Below are positions 51,332 through 60,538 of a DNA stretch of 64,000 bases, one piece after another (positions within the stretch are counted from its first letter, which is position 1; each line of letters opens with the position of its first letter). This DNA is from an uncultured Lachnospiraceae bacterium (GTDB lineage: Bacteria > Bacillota > Clostridia > Lachnospirales > Lachnospiraceae). The notes under the pieces are model-generated. The model was given only the letters and a program-made list of their open reading frames with translations. It was not told where the DNA came from and searched no databases. The DNA is taken from contig CAKRVA010000005.1 of NCBI GenBank assembly GCA_934408585.1, positions 85,880 to 149,879 of the forward strand, in the 5' to 3' direction. The position numbers were made by a program, and so were the translations under genes.

Positions 51332-52330
51332 TTAATGTACAATTTCAAGTCCTAAATGGGAATAAGCATAGTCCGTTACGACTCTTCCACGGGGGGTTCT
51401 GTTAATAAATCCATTTTTAATCAGATATGGTTCATACACATCTTCGATAGTACCGGAATCTTCTCCGATTGCTGCCGCCAGTGTATCTAACCCTACCGGT
51501 CCTCCACCAAACTTTTCAATCATCGTACAAAGAATGTTGCGGTCAATATGATCCAACCCCATCTTATCTACATCCATCAAATCCAAAGCCGTTATGGCAA
51601 CCATGCCCGTAATCACGCCATCATGCTTAACCTGCGCATAGTCACGGACTCTTCTTAAAATACGGTTTGCAATACGAGGCGTTCCACGACTTCTCTTTGC
51701 CATTTCCAAAGCACCGTCAGGCTCCAGGGAAACTCCCAGAATACGTGCGGAATGCATAATAATCGTCTGTAATTCTTCTACGGAATAAAATTCCAATCGA
51801 TGAATAATTCCAAACCGGTCACGCAATGGTGCGGTCAATAATCCTGCTCTTGTTGTCGCACCTACTAATGTAAAATGTGGCAAATCCAGACGGACGGAAC
51901 GTGCTGTAGGTCCCTTCCCAATCACAATATCAATCGCATAATCCTCCATTGCAGGGTATAGCACCTCTTCCACCTGCCGGTTTAATCGGTGAATTTCATC
52001 TACGAATAACAGATCGCCCTCCTGGAGATTATTCAGTATCGCTGCCATTTCTCCCGGTTTTTCGATTGCCGGTCCGCTGGTAACCTTCATATGAACACCC
52101 ATTTCGTTCGCAATAATTCCTGCCAGGGTGGTCTTTCCAAGTCCCGGCGGTCCATAAAACAATACATGGTCCAGCGAATCCTTCCGCTGTTTGGCAGCGT
52201 CAATATAAATTCTCAGGCTGTCCTTTATCTTTCCCTGCCCAATATACTCTTCCAGACTCTGTGGTCTTAAGGAACCTTCTATTTTTGTATCTTCTTCCTG
52301 TAAATTTGTTTCTATAATCCTTCTAGGCAT
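51332..52330 (-). CDS. ruvB: Holliday junction branch migration helicase RuvB
   Basis: The AAA+ motor of the RuvAB complex. Walker A GPPGLGKTT, Walker B DEIHR, sensor 1 GATTRAG and the arginine finger region RDRFGI are present, with the winged C-terminal domain. 332 residues from the ATG at 52330; a TTG codon just before is less likely. Follows ruvA by 15 bp. Part of a unit headed by a LexA-boxed promoter. Confidence 0.97.
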   Translation of the reverse strand: MPRRIIETNLQEEDTKIEGSLRPQSLEEYIGQGKIKDSLRIYIDAAKQRKDSLDHVLFYGPPGLGKTTLAGIIANEMGVHMKVTSGPAIEKPGEMAAILNNLQEGDLLFVDEIHRLNRQVEEVLYPAMEDYAIDIVIGKGPTARSVRLDLPHFTLVGATTRAGLLTAPLRDRFGIIHRLEFYSVEELQTIIMHSARILGVSLEPDGALEMAKRSRGTPRIANRILRRVRDYAQVKHDGVITGMVAITALDLMDVDKMGLDHIDRNILCTMIEKFGGGPVGLDTLAAAIGEDSGTIEDVYEPYLIKNGFINRTPRGRVVTDYAYSHLGLEIVH

Positions 52331-52345
52331 CAATAACGTTCTCCA

Positions 52346-52954
52346 TTAAAACATATTCTTTAATGCTGTTTTTAAAATCATTTCCACATCCATATTCTCG
52401 GTAATTTCAACCTGCTTTACCGCATGCAGTGCTTCCTGGGAAGAATATCCAAGTGCAACCAGTGCCTCGATGGCTTCACTCTTAGCCGAATTACCTTCTG
52501 TCGATTCTCTGACATTTCCCTGCATCATTTCACGATGAATCATCGTATCCTCCATGGATACCTTATCACGCAAATCAAGGACGACACGTTCTGCCGTCTT
52601 TTTCCCAATGCCCGGTGCTGTTGCAATCATCTTCACATCGCCTGACATAATGGCAAAACGTAAATCATCCGCAGACATCACCGACAAAATGGCAAGACCG
52701 CCTTTGGGTCCGATGCCGTTTACGGTAATCAGTTTCTTAAAAATATTCAGTTCATCCCTGGAAAGGAATCCATACAAAAGGAATGCATCCTCTCTGACGC
52801 AGGTATAAGTATAAAGCTTGACTTCTTCCCCAATGTTTGGAAGCTCCGCCACTGTTCCATTGGATATTTTAACGTTAAATCCTACTCCCTGCACATCAAG
52901 AACTACATTTTCCTCTGTAATATCTTCTATTACACCTTTTATAAAAGCAATCAT
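52346..52954 (-). CDS. ruvA: Holliday junction DNA-binding protein RuvA
   Basis: Tetrameric junction-binding partner of RuvB. The N-terminal OB fold, HhH motifs (NGIGPKGGLAILS and APGIGKKTAERVVLDL) and the C-terminal RuvB-binding domain (EALVALGYSSQEALHAVKQV) are present. 202 residues. The start at 52954 has AGGGAGCGG. Overlaps the upstream Gx gene by 4 bp. Confidence 0.97.
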   Translation of the reverse strand: MIAFIKGVIEDITEENVVLDVQGVGFNVKISNGTVAELPNIGEEVKLYTYTCVREDAFLLYGFLSRDELNIFKKLITVNGIGPKGGLAILSVMSADDLRFAIMSGDVKMIATAPGIGKKTAERVVLDLRDKVSMEDTMIHREMMQGNVRESTEGNSAKSEAIEALVALGYSSQEALHAVKQVEITENMDVEMILKTALKNMF

Positions 52955-53460
52955 AGCCGCTCCCTGTTTCTTATTATCTTTTTTATATATGGAAGAATGC
53001 ACGATGCAATGCTCCCATTAACGAGTCCCATCACGATCCCTGCTATAATTAAAAATGGGACATAATAAAGTACACGATAGGTCTGAATCACCAATGACGC
53101 TACCAAAAGCTGTGCCATATTATGTGTAACACCACCAACCGCACTGACTACCGGCAGGTGTAATTTCCCGGTTCTTTTTAAAATTCCCATAACCGTGCAG
53201 CTGAGTGCTGCTCCCGCAATACTGTACAGCATCATAAATCCGTTTCCAAACATTGCTGTTGCAAGCACTGCCTTAAGTATGGTAAGCATAAATGCTTCTT
53301 TCATCGAAAATACATACAGGCAGAGAATGACTGCAAGGTTAGCAAGTCCTATCTTAACTCCCGGAAGTCCAATTGCAAAAGGAATCAGAGTTTCTACATA
53401 GGATAATAATAACGCAAACGCCAGAAACAATCCCATGTCAACTGTTTTTTGTCTCCACAT
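52951..53460 (-). CDS. Gx transporter family / heptaprenyl diphosphate synthase component I-like membrane protein
   Basis: A 169-residue protein with about six hydrophobic segments and the motif LPGVKIGLANLAVILCLYVFS plus GGVTHNMAQLLVAS, the Gx/HepI-like family. ECF-like small membrane proteins of this type are thought to import a vitamin or precursor; true component I activity is doubtful by sequence alone. It starts with TAATG overlap of the NusG-II gene's stop. Part of the ruvAB unit. Confidence 0.85.
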   Translation of the reverse strand: MWRQKTVDMGLFLAFALLLSYVETLIPFAIGLPGVKIGLANLAVILCLYVFSMKEAFMLTILKAVLATAMFGNGFMMLYSIAGAALSCTVMGILKRTGKLHLPVVSAVGGVTHNMAQLLVASLVIQTYRVLYYVPFLIIAGIVMGLVNGSIASCILPYIKKIIRNRERL

Positions 53461-53831
53461 TAATTGGTCATCGCATCCAGTTCTGCCGTCGTATCACTCT
53501 CCAGCTCAATCACAAGCTTATGTGGCAGACAGATGATGCTTTCTCCTCCTTTTGAAATTTTACGATGCTTTACACATATTTTGTCCGGACAATCTGCATC
53601 TTCAACAGATACTCCATCCGTATTGATTTTCAAAAGATTATATCCGCCTTCGTTACAGGAAATGGTTATTGTTTGTTCCTTCTCCAGGGAATACTCCGCT
53701 GTTTTCTCCCCATTCCGGTAAACAATTACCCTTTGGCTTGGTCCTGCTCCTTTTTCATGGAAAAAGAAGAAAACTCCCGCAACGATTACCAGCACTACCA
53801 ACACAACTACATCATTTTTCACTCGTTTCAT
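53460..53831 (-). CDS. NusG domain II-containing protein
   Basis: A membrane-anchored protein of about 123 residues with one hydrophobic segment (about residues 7-25) and an extracytoplasmic NusG-II-like domain with VSVEDADCPDKICVKHRKISKGGESIICLPHKLVIEL, where CxxxxC..C cysteines are seen. Found beside Gx transporters in Clostridia. Start unclear: the promoter predicted at 53839-53867 would begin transcription just before the ATG at 53831, implying a very short leader. Alternative upstream ATGs lack a ribosome binding site. Confidence 0.8.
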   Translation of the reverse strand: MKRVKNDVVVLVVLVIVAGVFFFFHEKGAGPSQRVIVYRNGEKTAEYSLEKEQTITISCNEGGYNLLKINTDGVSVEDADCPDKICVKHRKISKGGESIICLPHKLVIELESDTTAELDAMTN

Positions 53832-53838
53832 AATAGAC

Positions 53839-53867
53839 ATTTTAGCATGACCGAACATATGTTTCAA
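53839..53867 (-). promoter_or_regulatory. LexA box in the promoter of the NusG-II/Gx/ruvAB unit
   Basis: Position 53852-53865 reads CGAACATATGTTTC, a perfect match to the B. subtilis SOS consensus CGAACRNRYGTTYC. It lies between a minus-strand TTGAAA (53862-53867) and TAAAAT (53839-53844), spaced by 17 bp, so LexA would cover the promoter. Confidence 0.8.
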
Positions 53868-53951
53868 GGTGTTTCCATGTTTTCTTTTTTATTTTTTTGT
53901 GATATTATCAAGTAGATTTGACAAAACTAAGTAAAAAGGATGGCATATACT

Positions 53952-54737
53952 ATGAAACTTATATTTATCCGACATGGGGAACCAGATTATTCCATAGACT
54001 CTTTAACAGAAAAAGGATGGCGTGAAGCTGCTCTTCTGGCAGAACGTACCAAAGACTGGTCCGTTACAGAATTTTACTGTTCTCCTCTTGGACGCGCTAA
54101 GGACACCGCTTCCTTTACGCTGGAAAAGCATCAGAGAAATGCCATTATTCTTGACTGGTTACGGGAATTTTCCTATAAAGTCACAGATCCGACCACCGGC
54201 CGTGTTGGTGTCCCCTGGGATTTTCCGGCTGCCACATGGACTGCAAAACCCTCTATGTTTGATCAGAATGAGTGGGTTCATACAGACTTTTTGGAACAAA
54301 ATCCGCAAATTGCAGAAGAATATCCAAAGGTTTGTCAAAAATTTGATGAATTACTTTTCAGCTACGGATATCAACGGGATGGTAAAATTTACCGGATGCC
54401 CGGAGCCCCGGAGCGTTTTATTAAATCAACGGTTACTGAAGCAGGTACCATAAGAAACAATCATTTACCGGACGGAAAAGAAGAACCTGTTCTTGTCTTT
54501 TTCTGCCATCTGGGAATTACCTGTATTCTTCTTTCCCACCTGCTTAATATTCCGTTCCCATTACTGGCACATGGCTTCTTTCTTCCAACAACATCCCTTA
54601 CCATCGTTTCTTCCGAGGAACGTTGGAGCAATGAAGCTTATTTCCGTGTACAGGCAATGGGTGATGTTACCCATTTACTCACAAAAAAAGAACCGGTTTC
54701 ACCTGCCGGTTCCTTTTCCAACCCTTTCCAGGGGTAA
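53952..54737 (+). CDS. Histidine phosphatase family protein
   Basis: A 261-residue phosphoglycerate mutase-like phosphatase: RHGEPDYS holds the catalytic histidine, SPLGRAKDTAS is the second motif and FCHLGI a distal histidine. The natural substrate is not known. The start at 53952 is chosen since AAAAAGGATGG lies upstream; an ATG four codons earlier is also possible. Its 3' end carries a terminator hairpin in its own codons. Confidence 0.82.
   Translation: MKLIFIRHGEPDYSIDSLTEKGWREAALLAERTKDWSVTEFYCSPLGRAKDTASFTLEKHQRNAIILDWLREFSYKVTDPTTGRVGVPWDFPAATWTAKPSMFDQNEWVHTDFLEQNPQIAEEYPKVCQKFDELLFSYGYQRDGKIYRMPGAPERFIKSTVTEAGTIRNNHLPDGKEEPVLVFFCHLGITCILLSHLLNIPFPLLAHGFFLPTTSLTIVSSEERWSNEAYFRVQAMGDVTHLLTKKEPVSPAGSFSNPFQG
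54690..54712. terminator. Bidirectional terminator inside the end of the phosphatase gene
   Basis: GAACCGG (54690-54696) pairs with CCGGTTC (54706-54712). On the minus strand a run of seven T follows, so it ends the SurA-like gene at 54741; on the plus strand CTTTTCC follows. Confidence 0.8.
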
Positions 54738-54740
54738 TTA

Positions 54741-55970
54741 CTATTCTGTTACTTCTTCGGTATCAGTTGCTTCTTCGGCTGCTTCTTCCTCAGTTGTTAC
54801 CTCTTCCGTTGCTTCCTCTTCTGCTTCATCAGTGGAAGCAGTTGCCTCAGGAATGGTAAGATATCTCAATGAACCCTTCACATCAGTAACCGTGTACTCA
54901 TCTGTAAGTGCAAAAGCATACTCAGATGCCTTCTGTGTTGCCAATGTCTGTGAAATCGTATCATTGTTGGTTTCATCATAGTAACGTTTTACAAATTCAA
55001 CTACATAAACATCAGAAGACGTTCCGTCAGATAATACTTCTACATCCCCCTCTTTTCTTGATTCATCAAATAACCAGCTTGAAATGGCTGTTGGTGCTGT
55101 TATCAGCTTATCACCGGATACAAGCTCCAGTTCAGAATCATCTCCTTCTTTCACCGTATCAAGAAGTGCATTTGCCTTTTCAAGTCTGCTTTCTTCATCA
55201 ATCGTTTTTTCTTCCTCAGTTGCTTCCTCATCCATATCACTTGAAAATACTGCTTTCTTATAATCTACCTGATCATAAGAATTTTTATTTTCTTCATAAT
55301 ACTTCTGAATTTCATCTGCAGATATGTTCTGATCTTCAACCAGTTTCTGATAATAAGCATTTGCAACAATACCGTCTTTAATAAACTTCTCAACATTTGA
55401 TGTTGTTGCATACTGTCCAAAATAAGTACGATAATATTCATCCACGGTAATTCCTGCAGATTTTGCAGCTTCCTTTACACTTGATAAATAAGTATCGTAT
55501 CTTTCGGTTGCATCATAGGTAAATCCATTCTTTTCTGCATCATCCAGCAACGCACGAATCTGCTTAACCTGTTCTACCGTATTCTTGTCAAAATAATCCT
55601 GCCAGGTCAGATTATCTTTATATACCTGCTCTGCAAAATTCTTTGTAACATCAAGATTCATGTATTGAACAAAGCTGCCATAGGAGTTAAGAAAATTATT
55701 TACCGTAGTATTATAGTAATAATCATACTCCAGCTGCGTCATCTCATAATCATTAATCTTCATAAATACCTGATTAATTTCTTTATTTTTCTTTGCAGAA
55801 CTTACCGTAATAGGAATAATAATCGCTGCAAGGACAGCAATCGCCACTAAAACAACTACAATTTTTGTTATTTTCAGGTTCTTTGCATCCTTCTTCTTTT
55901 CTAATTCACGTTCTGCAATCTTCTTATCATATTTGGTTGCATAACTCTGTTCTTCCTTCTGCTTTGACAT
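54741..55970 (-). CDS. SurA-like membrane-anchored protein
   Basis: A 409-residue protein with a basic N-terminus, one membrane segment (about residues 32-56), and a helical SurA-N-like domain (MKINDYEMTQLEYDYYYNTTVNNFLNSYGSF..LTWQDYFDKNTVEQVKQIRAL). I see no clear PPIase (parvulin or FKBP) motif in the C-terminal half. It ends in an acidic repeat-like tail rich in Glu, Thr and Ala. Likely an extracytoplasmic folding factor like PrsA; the start has a weak ribosome binding site (AAGAAAGGTG). Confidence 0.75.
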   Translation of the reverse strand: MSKQKEEQSYATKYDKKIAERELEKKKDAKNLKITKIVVVLVAIAVLAAIIIPITVSSAKKNKEINQVFMKINDYEMTQLEYDYYYNTTVNNFLNSYGSFVQYMNLDVTKNFAEQVYKDNLTWQDYFDKNTVEQVKQIRALLDDAEKNGFTYDATERYDTYLSSVKEAAKSAGITVDEYYRTYFGQYATTSNVEKFIKDGIVANAYYQKLVEDQNISADEIQKYYEENKNSYDQVDYKKAVFSSDMDEEATEEEKTIDEESRLEKANALLDTVKEGDDSELELVSGDKLITAPTAISSWLFDESRKEGDVEVLSDGTSSDVYVVEFVKRYYDETNNDTISQTLATQKASEYAFALTDEYTVTDVKGSLRYLTIPEATASTDEAEEEATEEVTTEEEAAEEATDTEEVTE

Positions 55971-56007
55971 ATTTTTTCACACCTTTCTTAATGTTCCGAT
56001 AAAAAAC

Positions 56008-56496
56008 CTATCTTGCATTAATATAATTCACTAATCCCTCTGCGTCAATAATTTTTTGCATAAAAGGTGGAAAAGCCTGTCCTTTAAATTCCGTTTTCTT
56101 TGTCAGATTTCGAATCATTCCGGAGTCAAAATCAACCTCAACCTCATCTCCGTCCTCAATTCCCTTTGATGCCTCTGCACATTCAATAATCGGCAATCCG
56201 ATATTAATCGCATTACGATAAAAAATTCTGGCAAACGTTTCTGCAATTACACAGCTTACACCGGCTACCTTAATTGCGATTGGTGCATGCTCTCTTGATG
56301 AACCACATCCAAAATTTTTTGTTGCGACAATAATATCTCCTTTCTGTACCTTATGAACAAACTCCTTATCAATATCCTCCATACAGTGTGTTGCAAGTTC
56401 TGCCGGGTCGGAAGAGTTCAGATATCTTGCCGGAATAATTACATCCGTATCTACATTATCTCCATATTTAAATACATGACCTTTTGCTGCTTTCAT
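56008..56496 (-). CDS. leuD: 3-isopropylmalate dehydratase small subunit LeuD
   Basis: Small subunit of isopropylmalate isomerase in leucine synthesis. 162 residues, with KYGDNVDTDVIIPARYL, GCGSSREHAP and IIVATKNFGCG motifs of the aconitase swivel domain, short archaeal/clostridial type. Follows leuC by 28 bp. Confidence 0.95.
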   Translation of the reverse strand: MKAAKGHVFKYGDNVDTDVIIPARYLNSSDPAELATHCMEDIDKEFVHKVQKGDIIVATKNFGCGSSREHAPIAIKVAGVSCVIAETFARIFYRNAINIGLPIIECAEASKGIEDGDEVEVDFDSGMIRNLTKKTEFKGQAFPPFMQKIIDAEGLVNYINAR

Positions 56497-56524
56497 ATTC
56501 GTCTCTTATCCTTTCTACTCTTTC

Positions 56525-57790
56525 TTATGATAACTGACAGGGGCAGGAAATTTTTCCTGTAATTGCACTTGCGGCTGCTACTGCAGGACTTGCAAGATAA
56601 ACCTCTGACTCTACGTGTCCCATACGTCCGACAAAGTTACGGTTCGTTGTAGAAACGCATCTTTCACCTGCTGCAAGAACGCCCATATATCCGCCAAGAC
56701 AAGGTCCGCAGGTCGGCGTACTGACAACGGCACCTGCCTCAATAAATATCTTCAAAAGACCTTCTTCCATACATTGCAGGTAAATAGCCTGTGTTGCCGG
56801 AATAATAATGCAACGGATTCCTTTTGCAATATGACGGTTTTTCAGTACCTCTGCCGCGGTACGCATGTCATCCATACGTCCATTGGTACAGGAACCGATA
56901 ACCACCTGGTCAATTTTAACATCCTCTTTTATTTCATCAATTGTCTTCGTGTTTTCCGGAAGATGTGGAAATGCAATGGTCGGACGAAGTGTACTTAAAT
57001 CAATGGTATATTCTTCATCATATACCGCATCTGCATCCGCCTCATATGCGGTAAACGGTCTCTTCGAATGCTCTTTCATATAGGCAATAGCCAAATCATC
57101 GACCGGGAAAATTCCGTTTTTGCCACCTGCTTCAATCGCCATGTTCGCAATTGTAAAACGGTCATCCATCGAAAGGTTCTTTATCCCTTCTCCACAAAAT
57201 TCCATGGATTTATAAAGAGCGCCATCCACACCAATCATTCCGATAATATGTAAAATCACATCTTTTCCACTTACCCATTTGGATGGTTTTCCAACGAGAT
57301 TGAATTTAATCGCCGACGGTACTTTAAACCATGCTTTTCCGGTTGCCATACCTGCCGCCATATCCGTGCTTCCAACACCTGTTGAAAATGCTCCCAAAGC
57401 TCCATAAGTACATGTATGGGAATCTGCACCGATAATTACATCACCGGCAACCGTAAGTCCTTTTTCCGGTAATAATGCATGTTCAATTCCCATCTCACCC
57501 ACTTCAAAGTAATTCGTAATTTCATGTCTGCACGCAAACTCACGTACGCATTTGCAATGCTCTGCTGATTTAATATCTTTGTTTGGCACAAAATGATCCG
57601 GTACAAGCGCAATTTTGTTTTTATCAAACACACCGTTTACGTTCATCTTCTGCATTTCCTTTATTGCAACAGGACTTGTGATATCATTTCCCAGAACAAG
57701 GTCCAGATCTGCTTCAATCAGCTGCCCTGCCTCTACGAAATCAAGTCCCGCATGTGCTGCAAGAATTTTTTGTGTCATTGTCATTCCCAT
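56525..57790 (-). CDS. leuC: 3-isopropylmalate dehydratase large subunit LeuC
   Basis: Catalytic subunit with the [4Fe-4S] cluster ligands CxnCxxC: GSCTNGRMDD and PTCGPCLGGYMG. 421 residues, the short type that pairs with 160-residue LeuD. The ATG has AGGAGGT with 8-bp spacing. Divergent from a LysR gene; a dyad lies between them. Confidence 0.95.
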   Translation of the reverse strand: MGMTMTQKILAAHAGLDFVEAGQLIEADLDLVLGNDITSPVAIKEMQKMNVNGVFDKNKIALVPDHFVPNKDIKSAEHCKCVREFACRHEITNYFEVGEMGIEHALLPEKGLTVAGDVIIGADSHTCTYGALGAFSTGVGSTDMAAGMATGKAWFKVPSAIKFNLVGKPSKWVSGKDVILHIIGMIGVDGALYKSMEFCGEGIKNLSMDDRFTIANMAIEAGGKNGIFPVDDLAIAYMKEHSKRPFTAYEADADAVYDEEYTIDLSTLRPTIAFPHLPENTKTIDEIKEDVKIDQVVIGSCTNGRMDDMRTAAEVLKNRHIAKGIRCIIIPATQAIYLQCMEEGLLKIFIEAGAVVSTPTCGPCLGGYMGVLAAGERCVSTTNRNFVGRMGHVESEVYLASPAVAAASAITGKISCPCQLS

Positions 57791-57870
57791 ATCTATTTAC
57801 CTCCTGAAAAATCTATTAAAATCATATCATATTACTTTTCCTTTGAAAAATGAAATAAATTCATTTATAA

Positions 57871-57887
57871 TATAACTATAAGTTATA
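57871..57887. promoter_or_regulatory. Candidate LysR-type operator
   Basis: Perfect dyad TATAACT-ATA-AGTTATA fits a T-N11-A LysR site. It sits 31 bp before the lysR start and 80 bp from leuC, placing it where LysR-type activators usually bind. Confidence 0.55.
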
Positions 57888-57918
57888 TATCTTTTTAATT
57901 TGTATAACAGGAGGATTT

Positions 57919-58812
57919 ATGAAAGGGTTAAATCATTACTACATTTTTTATGTTGTGGCACATACGGGAAGCTTCAGTAAAGCGGCAGAGCAATTGTTTA
58001 TCAGCCAGCCTGCTGTCAGCAAAGCCATCAAAAAACTTGAGGAGCAATTAAATACCCCACTGTTTCATCGTCTTCCCCGAAAAATCGTCCTGACCAGGCA
58101 GGGAGAAACTCTCTATCAATACATTTCCGGCGCCATGCAGCTGATTGAACAGGGTGAGCAAAGTATCCAGTCACCGTCTGACTCCATTCGAAAAACCATA
58201 ACGATTGGCATCAGCAATACTCTTTGTAAATTCATCCTGCTTCCACATTTAAAAGAATTTATGAACCTTCATCCGGAAATCAATTTAAAAATTTCCTGTC
58301 AGTCCTCCAATGACACCCTTTCTCTTCTTGCCGACGACAAGCTCCAGCTCGGTGTTATTTGTAATACCGAATTAACTCCGGGACTTGTTTATGAGAACTT
58401 ACGTACCATACATGATATATTTGTTACTTCCAGAACCTGTTATCAAGAAAACAACCTTCAGAAAAAAAGCCGGAACAACTCTGCCCTTTCTTCGATGAAT
58501 TATATTTTATTAAACCAGGAAAATATCACAAGGCATTATATTGATTCTTTTCTTGAAAAAGAGAAAATCGTTTTACCCAACATTATTGAAGTAAACAATC
58601 TCGAACTTGCGCTGGACTTTGCCCGGAGTCATCTTGGAATTTCATGTGCCATCAAAGAATTTATTCTTCCGGAACTCCACTCCGGTGAACTTCAGGAAGT
58701 TCCTTTTTCCAAAAGTATTCCTGCCAGAAAGATTGGCTTTGTGTATAAAAATCATACTCCGGACAAAGAATCCATCTTAAACATTATGTCTTTTATCCGA
58801 AGCACTTTTTAA
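57919..58812 (+). CDS. LysR family transcriptional regulator
   Basis: A 297-residue LTTR. N-terminal helix-turn-helix (YVVAHTGSFSKAAEQLFISQPAVSKAIKKLEEQLNTPLF) and a C-terminal ligand-binding domain (ISIGISNTLCKFIL). AGGAGG precedes the ATG. Divergent from leuCD and shares a dyad-containing region with it, so it probably controls leucine genes and itself; the inducer is unknown. Confidence 0.88.
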   Translation: MKGLNHYYIFYVVAHTGSFSKAAEQLFISQPAVSKAIKKLEEQLNTPLFHRLPRKIVLTRQGETLYQYISGAMQLIEQGEQSIQSPSDSIRKTITIGISNTLCKFILLPHLKEFMNLHPEINLKISCQSSNDTLSLLADDKLQLGVICNTELTPGLVYENLRTIHDIFVTSRTCYQENNLQKKSRNNSALSSMNYILLNQENITRHYIDSFLEKEKIVLPNIIEVNNLELALDFARSHLGISCAIKEFILPELHSGELQEVPFSKSIPARKIGFVYKNHTPDKESILNIMSFIRSTF

Positions 58813-58827
58813 TTTTTTCTTTGTAAA

Positions 58828-58856
58828 AAGGCAGATGAGAATACCTCATCTGCCTT
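58828..58856. terminator. Bidirectional terminator between the LysR gene and ilvC
   Basis: Perfect 12-bp stem AAGGCAGATGAG / CTCATCTGCCTT with a 5-base loop; A-run and T-run flanks serve both directions. Confidence 0.9.
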
Positions 58857-58885
58857 CGCATTTCATATATGTTATTTACAATCCT

Positions 58886-59905
58886 TTAGTTGTTAATCAG
58901 CTTATCGCTTTCATTATTCCAGCTATAAAGCTTACGGATTTCCTTACCAACCTGCTCTGATGGATGCTCTGCAGCAAGCTTTCTCATTGCTTTGAAGTGT
59001 GCCTGACCACCTGCCGGAGACATATCCAATAAGAATTCCTTTGCGAATGAACCATCCTGAATATCCTTCAGAATCTTCTTCATCGTCTTCTTAGTCTCTT
59101 CGGTAATAATCTTAGGTCCTGTTACATAATCACCATATTCAGCGGTATTGGAAATAGAATATCTCATTCCTTCGAATCCGGACTGATAAATCAAATCAAC
59201 GATCAGTTTCATCTCATGAATACATTCAAAATATGCATTTCTTGGATCATAGCCAGCTTCTGTCAATGTTTCGAAACCAGCCTGCATCAATGCGCATACA
59301 CCACCGCAAAGAACTGCCTGCTCACCGAACAGGTCTGTTTCAGTTTCGGTACGGAAGGTTGTTTCAAGAACGCCTGCTCTTGCTCCACCAATTGCCAATG
59401 CATATGCAAGTGCCATATCCAGAGCTTTTCCGGTTGCATCCTGATGAACTGCTACAAGACAAGGTACACCTTTTCCTGCCTGATATTCGCTACGAACGGT
59501 ATGACCCGGTCCCTTAGGAGCAATCATTGTAACATCTACAAATTTAGGTGGTACAATCTGATTGAAATGAATATTAAATCCATGAGCAAACATCAGCATG
59601 TTTCCTTCTTCCAGATTGGGTTCAATATCTTTCTTATACATTGCTGCCTGTAATTCATCATTGATAAGAATCATGATAATATCAGCTCTCTTTGCAGCTT
59701 CTGCTGCTGTATATACTTCAAATCCCTGTGCTTCTGCTTTTGCCCAGGATTTGGAGCCTTCATAAAGACCAATAATGACATGACAGCCTGATTCCTTTGC
59801 ATTTAATGCATGTGCATGTCCCTGACTACCATAACCGATAACTGCGATTGTTTTTCCTTCCAACAGGGAAAGATTACAATCTTCCTGATAATAAATATTT
59901 GCCAT
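58886..59905 (-). CDS. ilvC: Ketol-acid reductoisomerase IlvC
   Basis: Second step of valine and isoleucine synthesis. Class I KARI of 339 residues: Rossmann motif GYGSQGHAHALN (near 24) and the catalytic region with E residues (ETETDLFGEQAVLCGG, FECIHEMKLIVDL). The loop after beta-2 is GLYEGSKSW, keeping a phosphate-binding Ser, so NADPH is likely. AAAGGAG precedes the ATG. Confidence 0.96.
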   Translation of the reverse strand: MANIYYQEDCNLSLLEGKTIAVIGYGSQGHAHALNAKESGCHVIIGLYEGSKSWAKAEAQGFEVYTAAEAAKRADIIMILINDELQAAMYKKDIEPNLEEGNMLMFAHGFNIHFNQIVPPKFVDVTMIAPKGPGHTVRSEYQAGKGVPCLVAVHQDATGKALDMALAYALAIGGARAGVLETTFRTETETDLFGEQAVLCGGVCALMQAGFETLTEAGYDPRNAYFECIHEMKLIVDLIYQSGFEGMRYSISNTAEYGDYVTGPKIITEETKKTMKKILKDIQDGSFAKEFLLDMSPAGGQAHFKAMRKLAAEHPSEQVGKEIRKLYSWNNESDKLINN

Positions 59906-59990
59906 CTCAATGACTCCTTTCGCTGAGGTTCTGCCTCAATTTTTTTATGCCAAATCTGCTTTGCAGAATTTTGGTTATCCCATGTATGAC

Positions 59991-60488
59991 CTACAAATAT
60001 ATAACCTGCTCCGTTCCTCTGCCAAGACCGGCAATTCCCGTACGGGCAAGTTCAAGAATTTCATATCCGCTGAGCAGATTTAAAAATGCATCAATTTTGC
60101 TCTGCCCACCTGTCATTTCAATAATCAGACTGTTTTTTGCAACATCAATAACATTGGCACGGAACGTATTTGCCATAAGTATAACGCCCTGACGTTGTTC
60201 CTCGTTGGCTGCAACTTTAATAAGTGCAAGTTCACGATATACACTGTTCTCCGGTTTCAATTCCTTTACATGCTTTACATCCTCAAGTTTGAAAACCTGT
60301 TTTTCAATCTGTGCAAGGATTTCATCATCGCCAGACGCAACAATGGTTATTCTGGTATATCTGGGATCTGCAGTTACACCTGCCGTAATACTCTCAATGT
60401 TATATCCTCTTCTTGAAAACAGCCCGGATATACGGCTCAAAACACCTGATGTATTGTCCACAATCAACTGAAAGACTTTTTTATGCAT
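59991..60488 (-). CDS. ilvN: Acetolactate synthase regulatory subunit IlvN/IlvH (ACT protein 1)
   Basis: A 165-residue ACT-domain regulatory subunit with HKKVFQLIVDNTSGVLSRISGLFSRRGYNIESITAG and the C-terminal half typical of IlvH. The ATG at 60488 has CAGGAGAG with 6-bp spacing. It has its own promoter just upstream and precedes ilvC. This is one of two different small subunits in the cluster. Confidence 0.92.
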   Translation of the reverse strand: MHKKVFQLIVDNTSGVLSRISGLFSRRGYNIESITAGVTADPRYTRITIVASGDDEILAQIEKQVFKLEDVKHVKELKPENSVYRELALIKVAANEEQRQGVILMANTFRANVIDVAKNSLIIEMTGGQSKIDAFLNLLSGYEILELARTGIAGLGRGTEQVIYL

Positions 60489-60538
60489 GAACATCTCTCC
60501 TGTCTAAACTTCCTAATTAAAATTCGAGGTTATCCAGA

